Below, one piece after another: positions 24,174-31,741 of a DNA stretch of 64,000 bases (positions within the stretch are counted from its first letter, which is position 1; each line of letters opens with the position of its first letter). The DNA is taken from the NCBI GenBank assembly GCA_018266915.1, contig JAFDZM010000068.1, positions 1-64,000 of the forward strand, written 5' to 3'. The notes beneath the pieces were generated by a model that was not told where the DNA came from, made no database searches, and saw nothing but the letters and a program-made list of their open reading frames with translations. The position numbers were made by a program, and so were the translations under genes. Source of the stretch: Bacteroidota bacterium (GTDB lineage Bacteria; Bacteroidota; Bacteroidia; Sphingobacteriales; Sphingobacteriaceae).

Positions 24174-25208
24174 TTAGTTTAATGTAATAATGGTAGTAGG
24201 AAGGATGCTGGCAGAAATGGCTGCTTTCTGAGTATTTGTACTCCAGCCGGTTGGAGTCAGGCCTGATGTCCAAAGATCCTGTTCCTGTCCGTTAGTTTTA
24301 TAGTACTTTACCTGGTTGTAGCTCATGTTAATATCCGAACTTGATTGGCCTGAGTAATTGCCGTAACAAAGACCGCAATTTGAATAAGGAGTAACACCGC
24401 CGTATATGGTATTGTGATCCATTTTAATGTGCGTGCCGCCTTGTATCTGCATTCCGACAAAGCCACCGTTTACAACAATGTTGTTTCTTGCAACCTGGTA
24501 AGAACCGCCAAGGTCGCCCAGAACGATAGCTGCAGCGCCGCCACTTGTGTTATAATACTGACCACCTCTTATCCAGTTGCCAATTACCTGTATAGAGTCA
24601 CCTTGTATACCATTTGATTTATATACGCTCAACCCATCTTCCGGTTTGCCTACACCGGCGATATCTTCACAACGGTTGTAATTGATCTGGTTGCCACCAC
24701 CACTCACATTTACAAACTGAACGAAGTTGCCGCCGGGGAACGGTCCGTTAATATTTTTGAACTGATTAGTATTAATTCTGATACCTGATGAGTTTTCAAC
24801 ATGTACACCAGATACGCCACCGGTAACATAGCAATTGTTCATGTAAACATTTTTGCAATTTCCGGTCATGTAAACTTCATACTTGGTAGCATTCAATAAA
24901 CGGCAGTTGGTAATAGTTACGTTACTGCAATTGTTCAGGTAGATACAATAGGTGCCCCCTGTAATAGATAAACCACTAATAGTAAAATTACTTTTACCGC
25001 TATAGCTTACCGCTGAAGTAGTAGTGTAGGCAGTTGCCAGCGATTTACTGGTAAAATTTGCAGCGGCAGTGTTTGCGACAGTAGTAGTTTGTGTTGTTTG
25101 CGGAGTAACTCCGGCGTCTTTCGAGCACGAAGTAATCATAAAAATTGCGCCGAGCGCGGCCATGGACATGGCAATCCCCCTGCGGAGTTGTCTGTTCTGT
25201 AGTTTCAT
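24174..25208 (-). CDS. Right-handed beta-helix lipoprotein, copy 3
   Basis: This 344-aa paralogue has its lipobox in AIFMITSCSKDAG and a linker rich in Thr/Ala (TPQTTQTTTVANTAAANF). The helix coils match copies 1 and 2 but are more diverged (IYLNNCSNVTITNCRL; KNVYMNNCYVTGGVSGVHV). The shared core is present as TSGGAAAIVLGDLGGSYQVAR and IKMDHNTIYGG. The divergence suggests it is the oldest or fastest-changing copy. The function is unknown, as for copies 1 and 2. Confidence 0.85.
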   Translation of the reverse strand: MKLQNRQLRRGIAMSMAALGAIFMITSCSKDAGVTPQTTQTTTVANTAAANFTSKSLATAYTTTSAVSYSGKSNFTISGLSITGGTYCIYLNNCSNVTITNCRLLNATKYEVYMTGNCKNVYMNNCYVTGGVSGVHVENSSGIRINTNQFKNINGPFPGGNFVQFVNVSGGGNQINYNRCEDIAGVGKPEDGLSVYKSNGIQGDSIQVIGNWIRGGQYYNTSGGAAAIVLGDLGGSYQVARNNIVVNGGFVGMQIQGGTHIKMDHNTIYGGVTPYSNCGLCYGNYSGQSSSDINMSYNQVKYYKTNGQEQDLWTSGLTPTGWSTNTQKAAISASILPTTIITLN

Positions 25209-25224
25209 AATAGTTAAATTAATT
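25209..25224 (-). promoter_or_regulatory. Conserved 16-nt leader before beta-helix copy 3
   Basis: AATTAATTTAACTATT precedes the ATG on the minus strand, as in copies 1 and 2. Confidence 0.75.
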
Positions 25225-25602
25225 AGACTCCTTAGACGTAGCATTGTAGATATTATTGTACAGAGGTGTACTTTTTTTCTTAATGGCTGTATTTTTGAGT
25301 ATCAAAAAGACAAGAAACGCCACAAAAATTAACAATGTAACAACCTGAAAATTAATATATTGAATAGAATAATCATAGAAGTTGATTTTTTTATTCACAT
25401 TTTGTAAAATTTTGATCAATACAGGCAAAAAATGCCAAATAATAGGCTCTATTTGATATTGACTTTCAAAATAGTTAATATTTAGTCGATAGATTTTGAG
25501 TTACGCTGAGTATGCGAACATATATTTGATAATTACAGGTTTCTTTGGAATATCATTTTGAATTCTTATTATCGCACTAAATAATCAACCTTAATTTATC
25601 AC
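25225..25602. other. Divergent intergenic region, copy 3 / lipoprotein 25603
   Basis: This AT-rich region of about 380 bp should hold divergent promoters. It contains the palindrome at 25394-25409. A 69-codon minus-strand frame (25219-25428) encodes a hydrophobic stretch but overlaps the copy-3 leader; I do not call it a gene. Confidence 0.5.
25394..25409. promoter_or_regulatory. Palindrome-like TTTTACAAAATGTGAA upstream of copy 3
   Basis: Read on the minus strand, TTTTACAAAATGTGAA lies 186 bp before the copy-3 ATG. It keeps the TGTGAA half-site and the 16-bp length of the sites before copies 1 and 2. Confidence 0.4.
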
Positions 25603-26595
25603 ATGAATACCTACCCCGGATTAATTAAGCTTCTTAGCTTTTTACTTATTACATCAATTTTTGTAAGCTGTAAACCCCACGAACCAGGCACATGGAAAAA
25701 TGACAAAATCGAGTCTGGAACCAGGGACGATTTTCATAAACTGAATGACCAGGTAATGGCCGGATTGAAAGCGAATGATCATCTTAAAATGGATGCCTTA
25801 TTTTCAAGGGATTTGCTGCAAAGCACAGGCAGGTTACGATTAATAGAATTATGTAGTAATCATTTAAAGGACGGTACTTATGAACTAATGGACGAATACT
25901 ATGTAGTTCATAAAGACACCTCTGCAGCTAAAATACAATCGCAGGATGAGGGTATCAAAAACTACTCAGTTAGCTACCAGCCTGATACCCGCGAGATGTA
26001 TTTTGCCTTTTTCGTTCCAAAGGACATACCTAACAAATACCTTATATCGGTTATTTACAACAAGTATGATTATGGATGGAAAATAAACCACCTCGAAGTA
26101 AGCCAATATACATTTAATGGAAAAACGGCGCCCGAACTACTTGATCTGGCAAAGGAGATGTATACTAAAAAATACTACCTGGATGCGCTAAGCAATTCTC
26201 AGCTGGCTCAATTATGTACAGTGCCCTGCGAGGGATGGAGCTATCCGGCTAAGGACGAGATTCATAGCTTTGAAGTGAATACGATTAATGAGATTAATAA
26301 AAAATATGTCTTCCCGTTCACAGTGAGCCAGATACCTACACGCCCATTAATATTTAGCGTGACTACTCAGCAAACCTCTGAAGGGTCTTATCCGGTAGTA
26401 TATTATAGATCGGCTATTAAATTGAAAGACGTGAAAGGGCTACAGAAGGAAAATGATAATCTTAAAAAGGTAATTGGCAAGATCATTCCTGGTATCGATC
26501 AAAACAAGAAATATGTTTACTACGATGCCTTTAATGAGTTCCCAAAGTACGATCGTTCGGTAGACCGTTATGAAATGGTAGATAAACTGAAATAA
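25603..26595 (+). CDS. Hypothetical lipoprotein
   Basis: This 330-aa predicted lipoprotein has its signal and lipobox in LITSIFVSCKPHEP (Cys at about residue 23). The mature part is mixed alpha/beta; residues 45-170 (LNDQVMAGLKANDHLKMDALFS...YGWKINHLEVSQYTF) could be an NTF2-like domain. I recognise no named family. It is divergent from the beta-helix trio and ends at a strong terminator, so it is monocistronic. Confidence 0.75.
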   Translation: MNTYPGLIKLLSFLLITSIFVSCKPHEPGTWKNDKIESGTRDDFHKLNDQVMAGLKANDHLKMDALFSRDLLQSTGRLRLIELCSNHLKDGTYELMDEYYVVHKDTSAAKIQSQDEGIKNYSVSYQPDTREMYFAFFVPKDIPNKYLISVIYNKYDYGWKINHLEVSQYTFNGKTAPELLDLAKEMYTKKYYLDALSNSQLAQLCTVPCEGWSYPAKDEIHSFEVNTINEINKKYVFPFTVSQIPTRPLIFSVTTQQTSEGSYPVVYYRSAIKLKDVKGLQKENDNLKKVIGKIIPGIDQNKKYVYYDAFNEFPKYDRSVDRYEMVDKLK

Positions 26596-26618
26596 CAGCG
26601 CAATTCTTATAAAAATTA

Positions 26619-26657
26619 AATATCCCTTAGGTCAAACAGGCCTAAGGGATATTTTTT
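26619..26657 (+). terminator. Strong intrinsic terminator
   Basis: A 13-bp perfect stem (AATATCCCTTAGG and its complement) with a loop of about 9 nt ends in TTTTTTG. It separates the lipoprotein gene from the sugar-utilisation locus. Confidence 0.92.
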
Positions 26658-26768
26658 GTAACAAAGTTGAGATACCACCGGAAACTTTTTAAAATTTTTA
26701 AAAAAGTTAGGTAATCCTAAAATTTTGCTTGATATTAGTTTCGCTTTCCTTAGCCTAAATTAAACTTC

Positions 26769-28010
26769 ATGAAACGCAGCTATTACATCGTGGCACTTAT
26801 CATGCTCACGTTTTTTGTTATATCATTCCTGACCAATATCATTGGCCCTTTATCTCCAGAATTCATCAAAGATTTTAAGCTAAGCGACCTGCTTGCCGGG
26901 GCTTTGCCTTTTGCATTTTTTATAGCCTACGGTGTGATGTCGATCCCATCAAGTATGCTGGTTCAGAAATATAATGAGAAGACCATCATGGTGGCAGCTT
27001 TCGTTGTCGCTTTTTTAGGCTCGTTGTTATTGGCAGCAGTGCCAAATTACCTCACAGCGATGTTCTCCCTCTTCCTTATCGGCTGCGGTATGGCCATGCT
27101 GCAGGTGGTGATCAATCCGTTATTAAGAACAGCAGGTGGTGCAGAGAACTATGCATTCACTTCGGTTTTGGCACAGTTGATATTTGGCGGTGCATCCTTC
27201 GTTAGTCCGCTGGTATACTCTTATATGGTGGCACATTTAAAAGCCGGAGATTATTCTGGTGTTTTTTCTATATTACAACCTTTGGTTCCGCATGGGCTTA
27301 ACTGGATATCGCTGTACTGGCTCTTTACAGTTATCTGCCTTTTCATGTTTGTAATCCTGCTTGTTTCAAAGTTTCCAAAAGTGGAATTGCAGAGTGATGA
27401 AAAATCCGGGCCGTGGGAAAGCCATGTAAAGCTTTTTAAAAAGCCGGTTGTAGTTGCTTACTTTATTGCTTTATTCTGCTATGTTGGCAGCGAACAGGGG
27501 GTATCTTACTGGATGTCCCAATTTTTGTTTGAATATCATCACTTCGATCCACAAGTGGCCGGTGCTAATGCTGTGGCCTATTTTTGGGGATTGATGCTGA
27601 TCGGCGGGATAATTGGATTGCTGCTGCTTAAGGTAATGGACAGCCGTAAACTATTAATATTATTTACTATACCCGCTATGATCTGCCTGTCGATGGGATT
27701 GTTTGGCAGCGCACAGGTCTCGTTGTACTCATTCTCTATTGTCGGTTTCTTCATGTCGGTAATGTATCCCATCATCTTCTCACTTGCGTTGAGTTCGGTT
27801 AGCGAAGATCACGGCTCTTTTGCAGGCATATTGGTTACCGGAATTATAGGCGGCGCTGTTGTACAGATACTGATCGGCGCGCTGGGCAATGTTATCGGTC
27901 TGCGCGGCGGTATGATGTTCTTGTACATCACTTTCGGCTATATGCTCAGCATTGGCTTCTGGGCGAAACCGCTCATTACCAATCAAACTGTTTTTGATAA
28001 AAAGGATTAA
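26769..28010 (+). CDS. MFS sugar permease (FucP/NagP-like)
   Basis: This 413-aa inner-membrane transporter has about 12 membrane spans. The opening (VALIMLTFFVISFLTNIIGPLSPEF) resembles the fucose-permease branch of the major facilitator superfamily, used in Bacteroidota for glucose, fucose or GlcNAc uptake. It starts the locus permease - ROK kinase - GH2 - SusC - SusD, 7 bp before the kinase. The likely substrate is therefore the monosaccharide released by the GH2 enzyme (glucosamine-type); this is an inference from context. Confidence 0.85.
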   Translation: MKRSYYIVALIMLTFFVISFLTNIIGPLSPEFIKDFKLSDLLAGALPFAFFIAYGVMSIPSSMLVQKYNEKTIMVAAFVVAFLGSLLLAAVPNYLTAMFSLFLIGCGMAMLQVVINPLLRTAGGAENYAFTSVLAQLIFGGASFVSPLVYSYMVAHLKAGDYSGVFSILQPLVPHGLNWISLYWLFTVICLFMFVILLVSKFPKVELQSDEKSGPWESHVKLFKKPVVVAYFIALFCYVGSEQGVSYWMSQFLFEYHHFDPQVAGANAVAYFWGLMLIGGIIGLLLLKVMDSRKLLILFTIPAMICLSMGLFGSAQVSLYSFSIVGFFMSVMYPIIFSLALSSVSEDHGSFAGILVTGIIGGAVVQILIGALGNVIGLRGGMMFLYITFGYMLSIGFWAKPLITNQTVFDKKD

Positions 28011-28017
28011 AATATAA

Positions 28018-28863
28018 ATGGATATAAAAGTTATAGGCATCGATTTGGGGGCAACCAATATTCGCGGTGCTGTTGTTATCGGAGATACTTTATTAAATAT
28101 TGTTTCCGCGCGTATTCATAGCGACGGTACAGTAGACGAAGTTCTGGAGGATATTTACCAGGTGGTGGATGCTTTGATAGATGATAGTATTACAGCGATC
28201 GGTATTGGTGTACCCAGCGTGGTGGATGTGTTGAATGGGATTGTTTATGATGTACAATACATTCCCTCGTGGGTTGAGGTGCCTTTGAAAAGGCTGATGG
28301 AGGAAAAGTACCACATCCCTGTCTTTGTAAATAATGACGCCAATTGCTTTGCGGTGGGTGAATATCATTTTGGAAAAGGTAAGGGTGTCGGCTCGGTGAT
28401 CGGTCTTACATTGGGTACTGGGTTGGGTGCTGGCGTAATTATCAATAGTAAATTATACGCAGGATATAATTGTGGTGCCGGTGAGTTCGGGATGTTTAAT
28501 TACCTGGATAATATACTGGAGTTTTATAGTAGTGGTTCATTCTTTCAAAACGTATATCAACTGGATGGGGTACAGGTTTTTGAAGACGCCAAAAAAGGGG
28601 ATGCCCGTGCATTGGAATTATATAAGGAGCTGGGAAATCACATTGGACACGCGATAAAAATGGTAATGTATGCTTATGATCCGCAACTGATTATTTTGGG
28701 CGGATCGGTGCGCCATGCCTATGATTTCTTCCAGGAAACCATGTGGCAGCAGATCAAAACATTTGCATTTACCAAATCTGCCGAGCGGATAAAGGTTGAA
28801 GTATCGGCATTGCAAAACAGCGGCATATTGGGCGCGGCTGCTTTGTATTATGATGCGCAGTAA
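28018..28863 (+). CDS. ROK-family sugar kinase lacking the zinc motif
   Basis: This 281-aa kinase probably phosphorylates the imported hexose or aminosugar. It has the ASKHA phosphate-1 loop VIGIDLGATNIRGAVV, the VNNDAN catalytic segment (Asp about 105) and GLTLGTGLGAGVI. The usual ROK motif ExGH is changed to GEFGMF, and the CxCGxxGCxE zinc cluster after it is absent. It has no DNA-binding N-terminus, so it is a kinase and not a NagC/XylR-type repressor. It is 7 bp after the permease and 69 bp before the GH2 gene, with a long hairpin in between. Substrate not determinable; glucosamine, GlcNAc or glucose fit the context. Confidence 0.85.
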   Translation: MDIKVIGIDLGATNIRGAVVIGDTLLNIVSARIHSDGTVDEVLEDIYQVVDALIDDSITAIGIGVPSVVDVLNGIVYDVQYIPSWVEVPLKRLMEEKYHIPVFVNNDANCFAVGEYHFGKGKGVGSVIGLTLGTGLGAGVIINSKLYAGYNCGAGEFGMFNYLDNILEFYSSGSFFQNVYQLDGVQVFEDAKKGDARALELYKELGNHIGHAIKMVMYAYDPQLIILGGSVRHAYDFFQETMWQQIKTFAFTKSAERIKVEVSALQNSGILGAAALYYDAQ

Positions 28864-28865
28864 TC

Positions 28866-28908
28866 ATTTCAAATAGCAATGGGTTTCAAACTCATCGCTA
28901 TTTGAAAT
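28866..28908 (+). promoter_or_regulatory. Long RNA hairpin between ROK kinase and GH2 gene
   Basis: ATTTCAAATAGC and GCTATTTGAAAT form a 12-bp perfect outer stem. The interior ATGGG/CTCAT continues it with one mismatch and one wobble pair to a small loop. No U-tract follows on either strand, so it looks like an mRNA-processing or stability stem, or a weak attenuator, not a classic terminator. Confidence 0.6.
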
Positions 28909-28932
28909 AAAAATATTCTAAAACTATCTGTT

Positions 28933-31590
28933 ATGAAAAAACTTCTCCTTCTCTGCCTATTGGCATTGCTTGTCAATTACTCTTTTGCGCAAGACAATGA
29001 AACCCACCGGATGATACTAAAAGACGGCTGGCAAATGCAGTCGGTTACGAAAGATGCCACGCCAGGTGCAACGGTATCACAAACACAATTTGAGCCGAAA
29101 GGGTGGTATCAGATCAGCGTACCATCTACAATCATTGCAGGTTTGTTAGCCAATCACGTATATGATTTCGACCCGTTCTTTGGGATGAATTTCGAAAAAC
29201 TGAATGATCCGGCACTGGATAAGCCCTGGTGGTTCAGAAAGGAGTTTGAGTTACCTGCACCTGAAAAGGACAAAAATGTTGTGCTTAAACTGCATGGCAT
29301 CAACTATAAGGCTAACGTTTGGCTGAACGGAACCTTAATTGCCGACTCTACCAAAATAAAAGGGCCATTCCGCATCATCGAACTGGATGTTACCAAACAG
29401 ATCAAAAGTGGCAACAACGTACTGGCATTGGAAATCCTTCGTCCGTTCAATCCCAATAAACAAAAGGGCGACCTGGCTATAGACTATGCTGACTGGATAC
29501 ACTATCCACCAGATTATAATGGTGGTATTGTAAACGATGTCGAGATAAAAACTTATGACAAAGTAGGCATACAATACCCATTGGTAACCACCCATTTTGA
29601 TATGCCATCACTGGCTGTTGCGCATTTAACGGTAGATGCATTGGTAACCAACTACTCCAAAAACGAGCAGGAGGTAACGGTAAAAGGTAAGATCAATAAT
29701 GATGTTACTTTTGAGAAGAAAGTGCATTTAGGCCCAAATGAGATCAAAAACGTCACCTTTACACCTGCTGAATACAAGCAATTAAACATCAAAGATCCGC
29801 GCATCTGGTGGCCATGGCAATATGGTAAACCTGAGCTGAATCGTATTGAACTATCGGTGGAACATGGCGGTGCGGTAAGCAATAGCATCGCTGAGAATTT
29901 CGGCATCAGGGAGATGACTTCTAAACTAATAGATGACCATTCGCGTGTATTTATTGTTAATGGCAAACGCATTATGATACGTGGCGCGGCCTGGTCGCCG
30001 GATATATTCCAGCGTAGATCAAAAGAGCGCCAGGAGCAGGAAATCCGCTTATATCGTGATATGAATATGAACATTGTTCGCTCTGAAGGAAAATTAGAGG
30101 ACGATCATTTCTACGCCATGTGCGATAAATACGGTATGCTGGTAATGACCGGCTGGATGTGCTGCGGCGCCTGGCAATATCCTGAAAACTGGGACGCAGC
30201 TAAAAGAGAAGTCGCTATGGCATCCGATAGCAGCGTAATGTACTGGTTGCGTAACAAAGCAAGCCTGATGGTTTGGCTAAACGGCAGCGATATGCCGCCC
30301 CGTGATACCAGCGTTGAGCGTGACTACCTTAAGATAGAAAAAGCACTAAAATGGCCTAACCCAACTATATCAACCGCTAATGAAAGCAAATCAAAAGTAT
30401 CCGGCTTTAGCGGCGTAAAAATGGCCGGGCCATATGAGTGGGTGCCACCAATTTATTGGGAAACCGACTCGACCGGCAAATATGGCGGCGGTACCTGGAG
30501 CTTTGCTACAGAAATTTCTCCTGGCCCGTCAATCCCGCCTTACGAGAGCCTGATCAAATTCATTCCGAAAGATTCGCTGTGGTATACCTCAGCCGACTGG
30601 AACTATCACTGTGGTACCATGACTTTCGGTACTACTAAAGTATTTAATGCTGCATTAATAGGTAGATATGGAAACCCGGCTAACATCAAGCAATACATTG
30701 CCGAAGCCCAGGCACAGAATTACGAAGCGCACCGCGCGATGATGGAAGGCTACGGTCTGCATAAATATCACACGGCAACCGGCGTGGTACAATGGATGGG
30801 CAGCAACCCATGGCCGGGACTGATCTGGCATACTTACGACTATTACTTGTATCCGGCAGGTACTTATTTTGGGATGAAAAAATCAATGGAGCCGCTGCAT
30901 ATTATGTATTCTTATGCATCAAATTCTGTGAATTTGATTAACTCCTTACAGGAAAAGTTCAGCGGATTAAAAGCAGAAGCAACAATTTACAACCTGGATG
31001 GAACCAAAAAATATTCCAATACAGTTGCCACCGGTGTGGATGCTGACGGAATACAAAAATGCTTTGCTTTGCCTGCTATTACCGGCTTATCTACCACTTA
31101 CTTCTTAAAGTTAGAATTAAAGGACGCCGCCGGAAAAGTAAAAGATATCAACTGGTACTGGCTATCCACCAAACCGGATGTGCTGAACTGGAAGAAATCA
31201 AAATGGTATATGACGCCTGAAACATCATACACTGATTTTTCAGTTCTGCAAAATATTGGTAAAACCCCATTAAAAGTTTCTTATCAAACCGAAAAAGGCG
31301 CTGATACTACCAGGCACGCGGTTACTATCACTAATACCGGTAAAACGGTAGCTTTCCAGGTGCATTTGCGTGCCCTGAAAGGTAAGGGTGGGGACGATAT
31401 CCTGCCGGTGATCTTCAGCGATAATTACCTGGAATTGGCTCCCGGTGAAACCAGGGTGATCCACTGCAAATATGCAGACAAGGACATAGCACATGCTGAA
31501 CCTTATTTTGTTACTTCAGCCTGGAATATCGATATGGGAGCAAGCAAAACGGAAAAGGAATCAGGCTTTGAAGAAGGTTGGGCGAAATAA
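28933..31590 (+). CDS. Secreted GH2 exo-beta-D-glucosaminidase-like enzyme
   Basis: This 885-aa enzyme starts with a signal peptide (MKKLLLLCLLALLVNYSFAQ) and has GH2 architecture: sugar-binding jelly roll (about 25-205), Ig-like domain (about 215-325), TIM barrel (about 330-620) and C-terminal beta domains. The catalytic residues match the exo-chitosanase (CsxA-like) branch: Asp453 in LNGSDMPP as acid/base and Glu527 in ATEISPG as nucleophile, with GPYEWVPPIYW between them. Typical beta-galactosidases and mannosidases have NE at the acid/base position instead. It should remove GlcN from non-reducing ends of chitosan-like oligomers. It belongs to the permease/kinase/SusCD locus and has a terminator at 31614. 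Confidence 0.88.
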   Translation: MKKLLLLCLLALLVNYSFAQDNETHRMILKDGWQMQSVTKDATPGATVSQTQFEPKGWYQISVPSTIIAGLLANHVYDFDPFFGMNFEKLNDPALDKPWWFRKEFELPAPEKDKNVVLKLHGINYKANVWLNGTLIADSTKIKGPFRIIELDVTKQIKSGNNVLALEILRPFNPNKQKGDLAIDYADWIHYPPDYNGGIVNDVEIKTYDKVGIQYPLVTTHFDMPSLAVAHLTVDALVTNYSKNEQEVTVKGKINNDVTFEKKVHLGPNEIKNVTFTPAEYKQLNIKDPRIWWPWQYGKPELNRIELSVEHGGAVSNSIAENFGIREMTSKLIDDHSRVFIVNGKRIMIRGAAWSPDIFQRRSKERQEQEIRLYRDMNMNIVRSEGKLEDDHFYAMCDKYGMLVMTGWMCCGAWQYPENWDAAKREVAMASDSSVMYWLRNKASLMVWLNGSDMPPRDTSVERDYLKIEKALKWPNPTISTANESKSKVSGFSGVKMAGPYEWVPPIYWETDSTGKYGGGTWSFATEISPGPSIPPYESLIKFIPKDSLWYTSADWNYHCGTMTFGTTKVFNAALIGRYGNPANIKQYIAEAQAQNYEAHRAMMEGYGLHKYHTATGVVQWMGSNPWPGLIWHTYDYYLYPAGTYFGMKKSMEPLHIMYSYASNSVNLINSLQEKFSGLKAEATIYNLDGTKKYSNTVATGVDADGIQKCFALPAITGLSTTYFLKLELKDAAGKVKDINWYWLSTKPDVLNWKKSKWYMTPETSYTDFSVLQNIGKTPLKVSYQTEKGADTTRHAVTITNTGKTVAFQVHLRALKGKGGDDILPVIFSDNYLELAPGETRVIHCKYADKDIAHAEPYFVTSAWNIDMGASKTEKESGFEEGWAK

Positions 31591-31613
31591 AATTTGAACG
31601 AATATTATTGATT

Positions 31614-31652
31614 GAAAATGCATATGAGCGAAAGTTTATATGCATTTTTTTT
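31614..31652 (+). terminator. Intrinsic terminator after GH2 gene
   Basis: AAATGCATAT and ATATGCATTT pair around a 12-nt loop and run into eight T residues. SusC/SusD therefore probably have their own promoter between 31653 and 31741. Confidence 0.88.
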
Positions 31653-31741
31653 GTGTTGAATATCAAGGCTTTTGTGGTTTTCGGGATAAATGGTTAACAT
31701 TAGGTTTATATTTTATAACAGACTTCCGTAAAAGTTCCTAA

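Noticed and set aside
23953-24273. A 106-codon minus-strand frame overlapping the 3' end of beta-helix copy 3
   Set aside because: It reads through the copy-3 terminator and out of frame through its coding end; no signal peptide or motif.
25219-25428. A 69-codon minus-strand frame with a hydrophobic stretch
   Set aside because: It overlaps the conserved 16-nt leader of copy 3 and the candidate palindrome; hydrophobic peptides are common in random AT-rich frames. A real small membrane peptide cannot be fully excluded.
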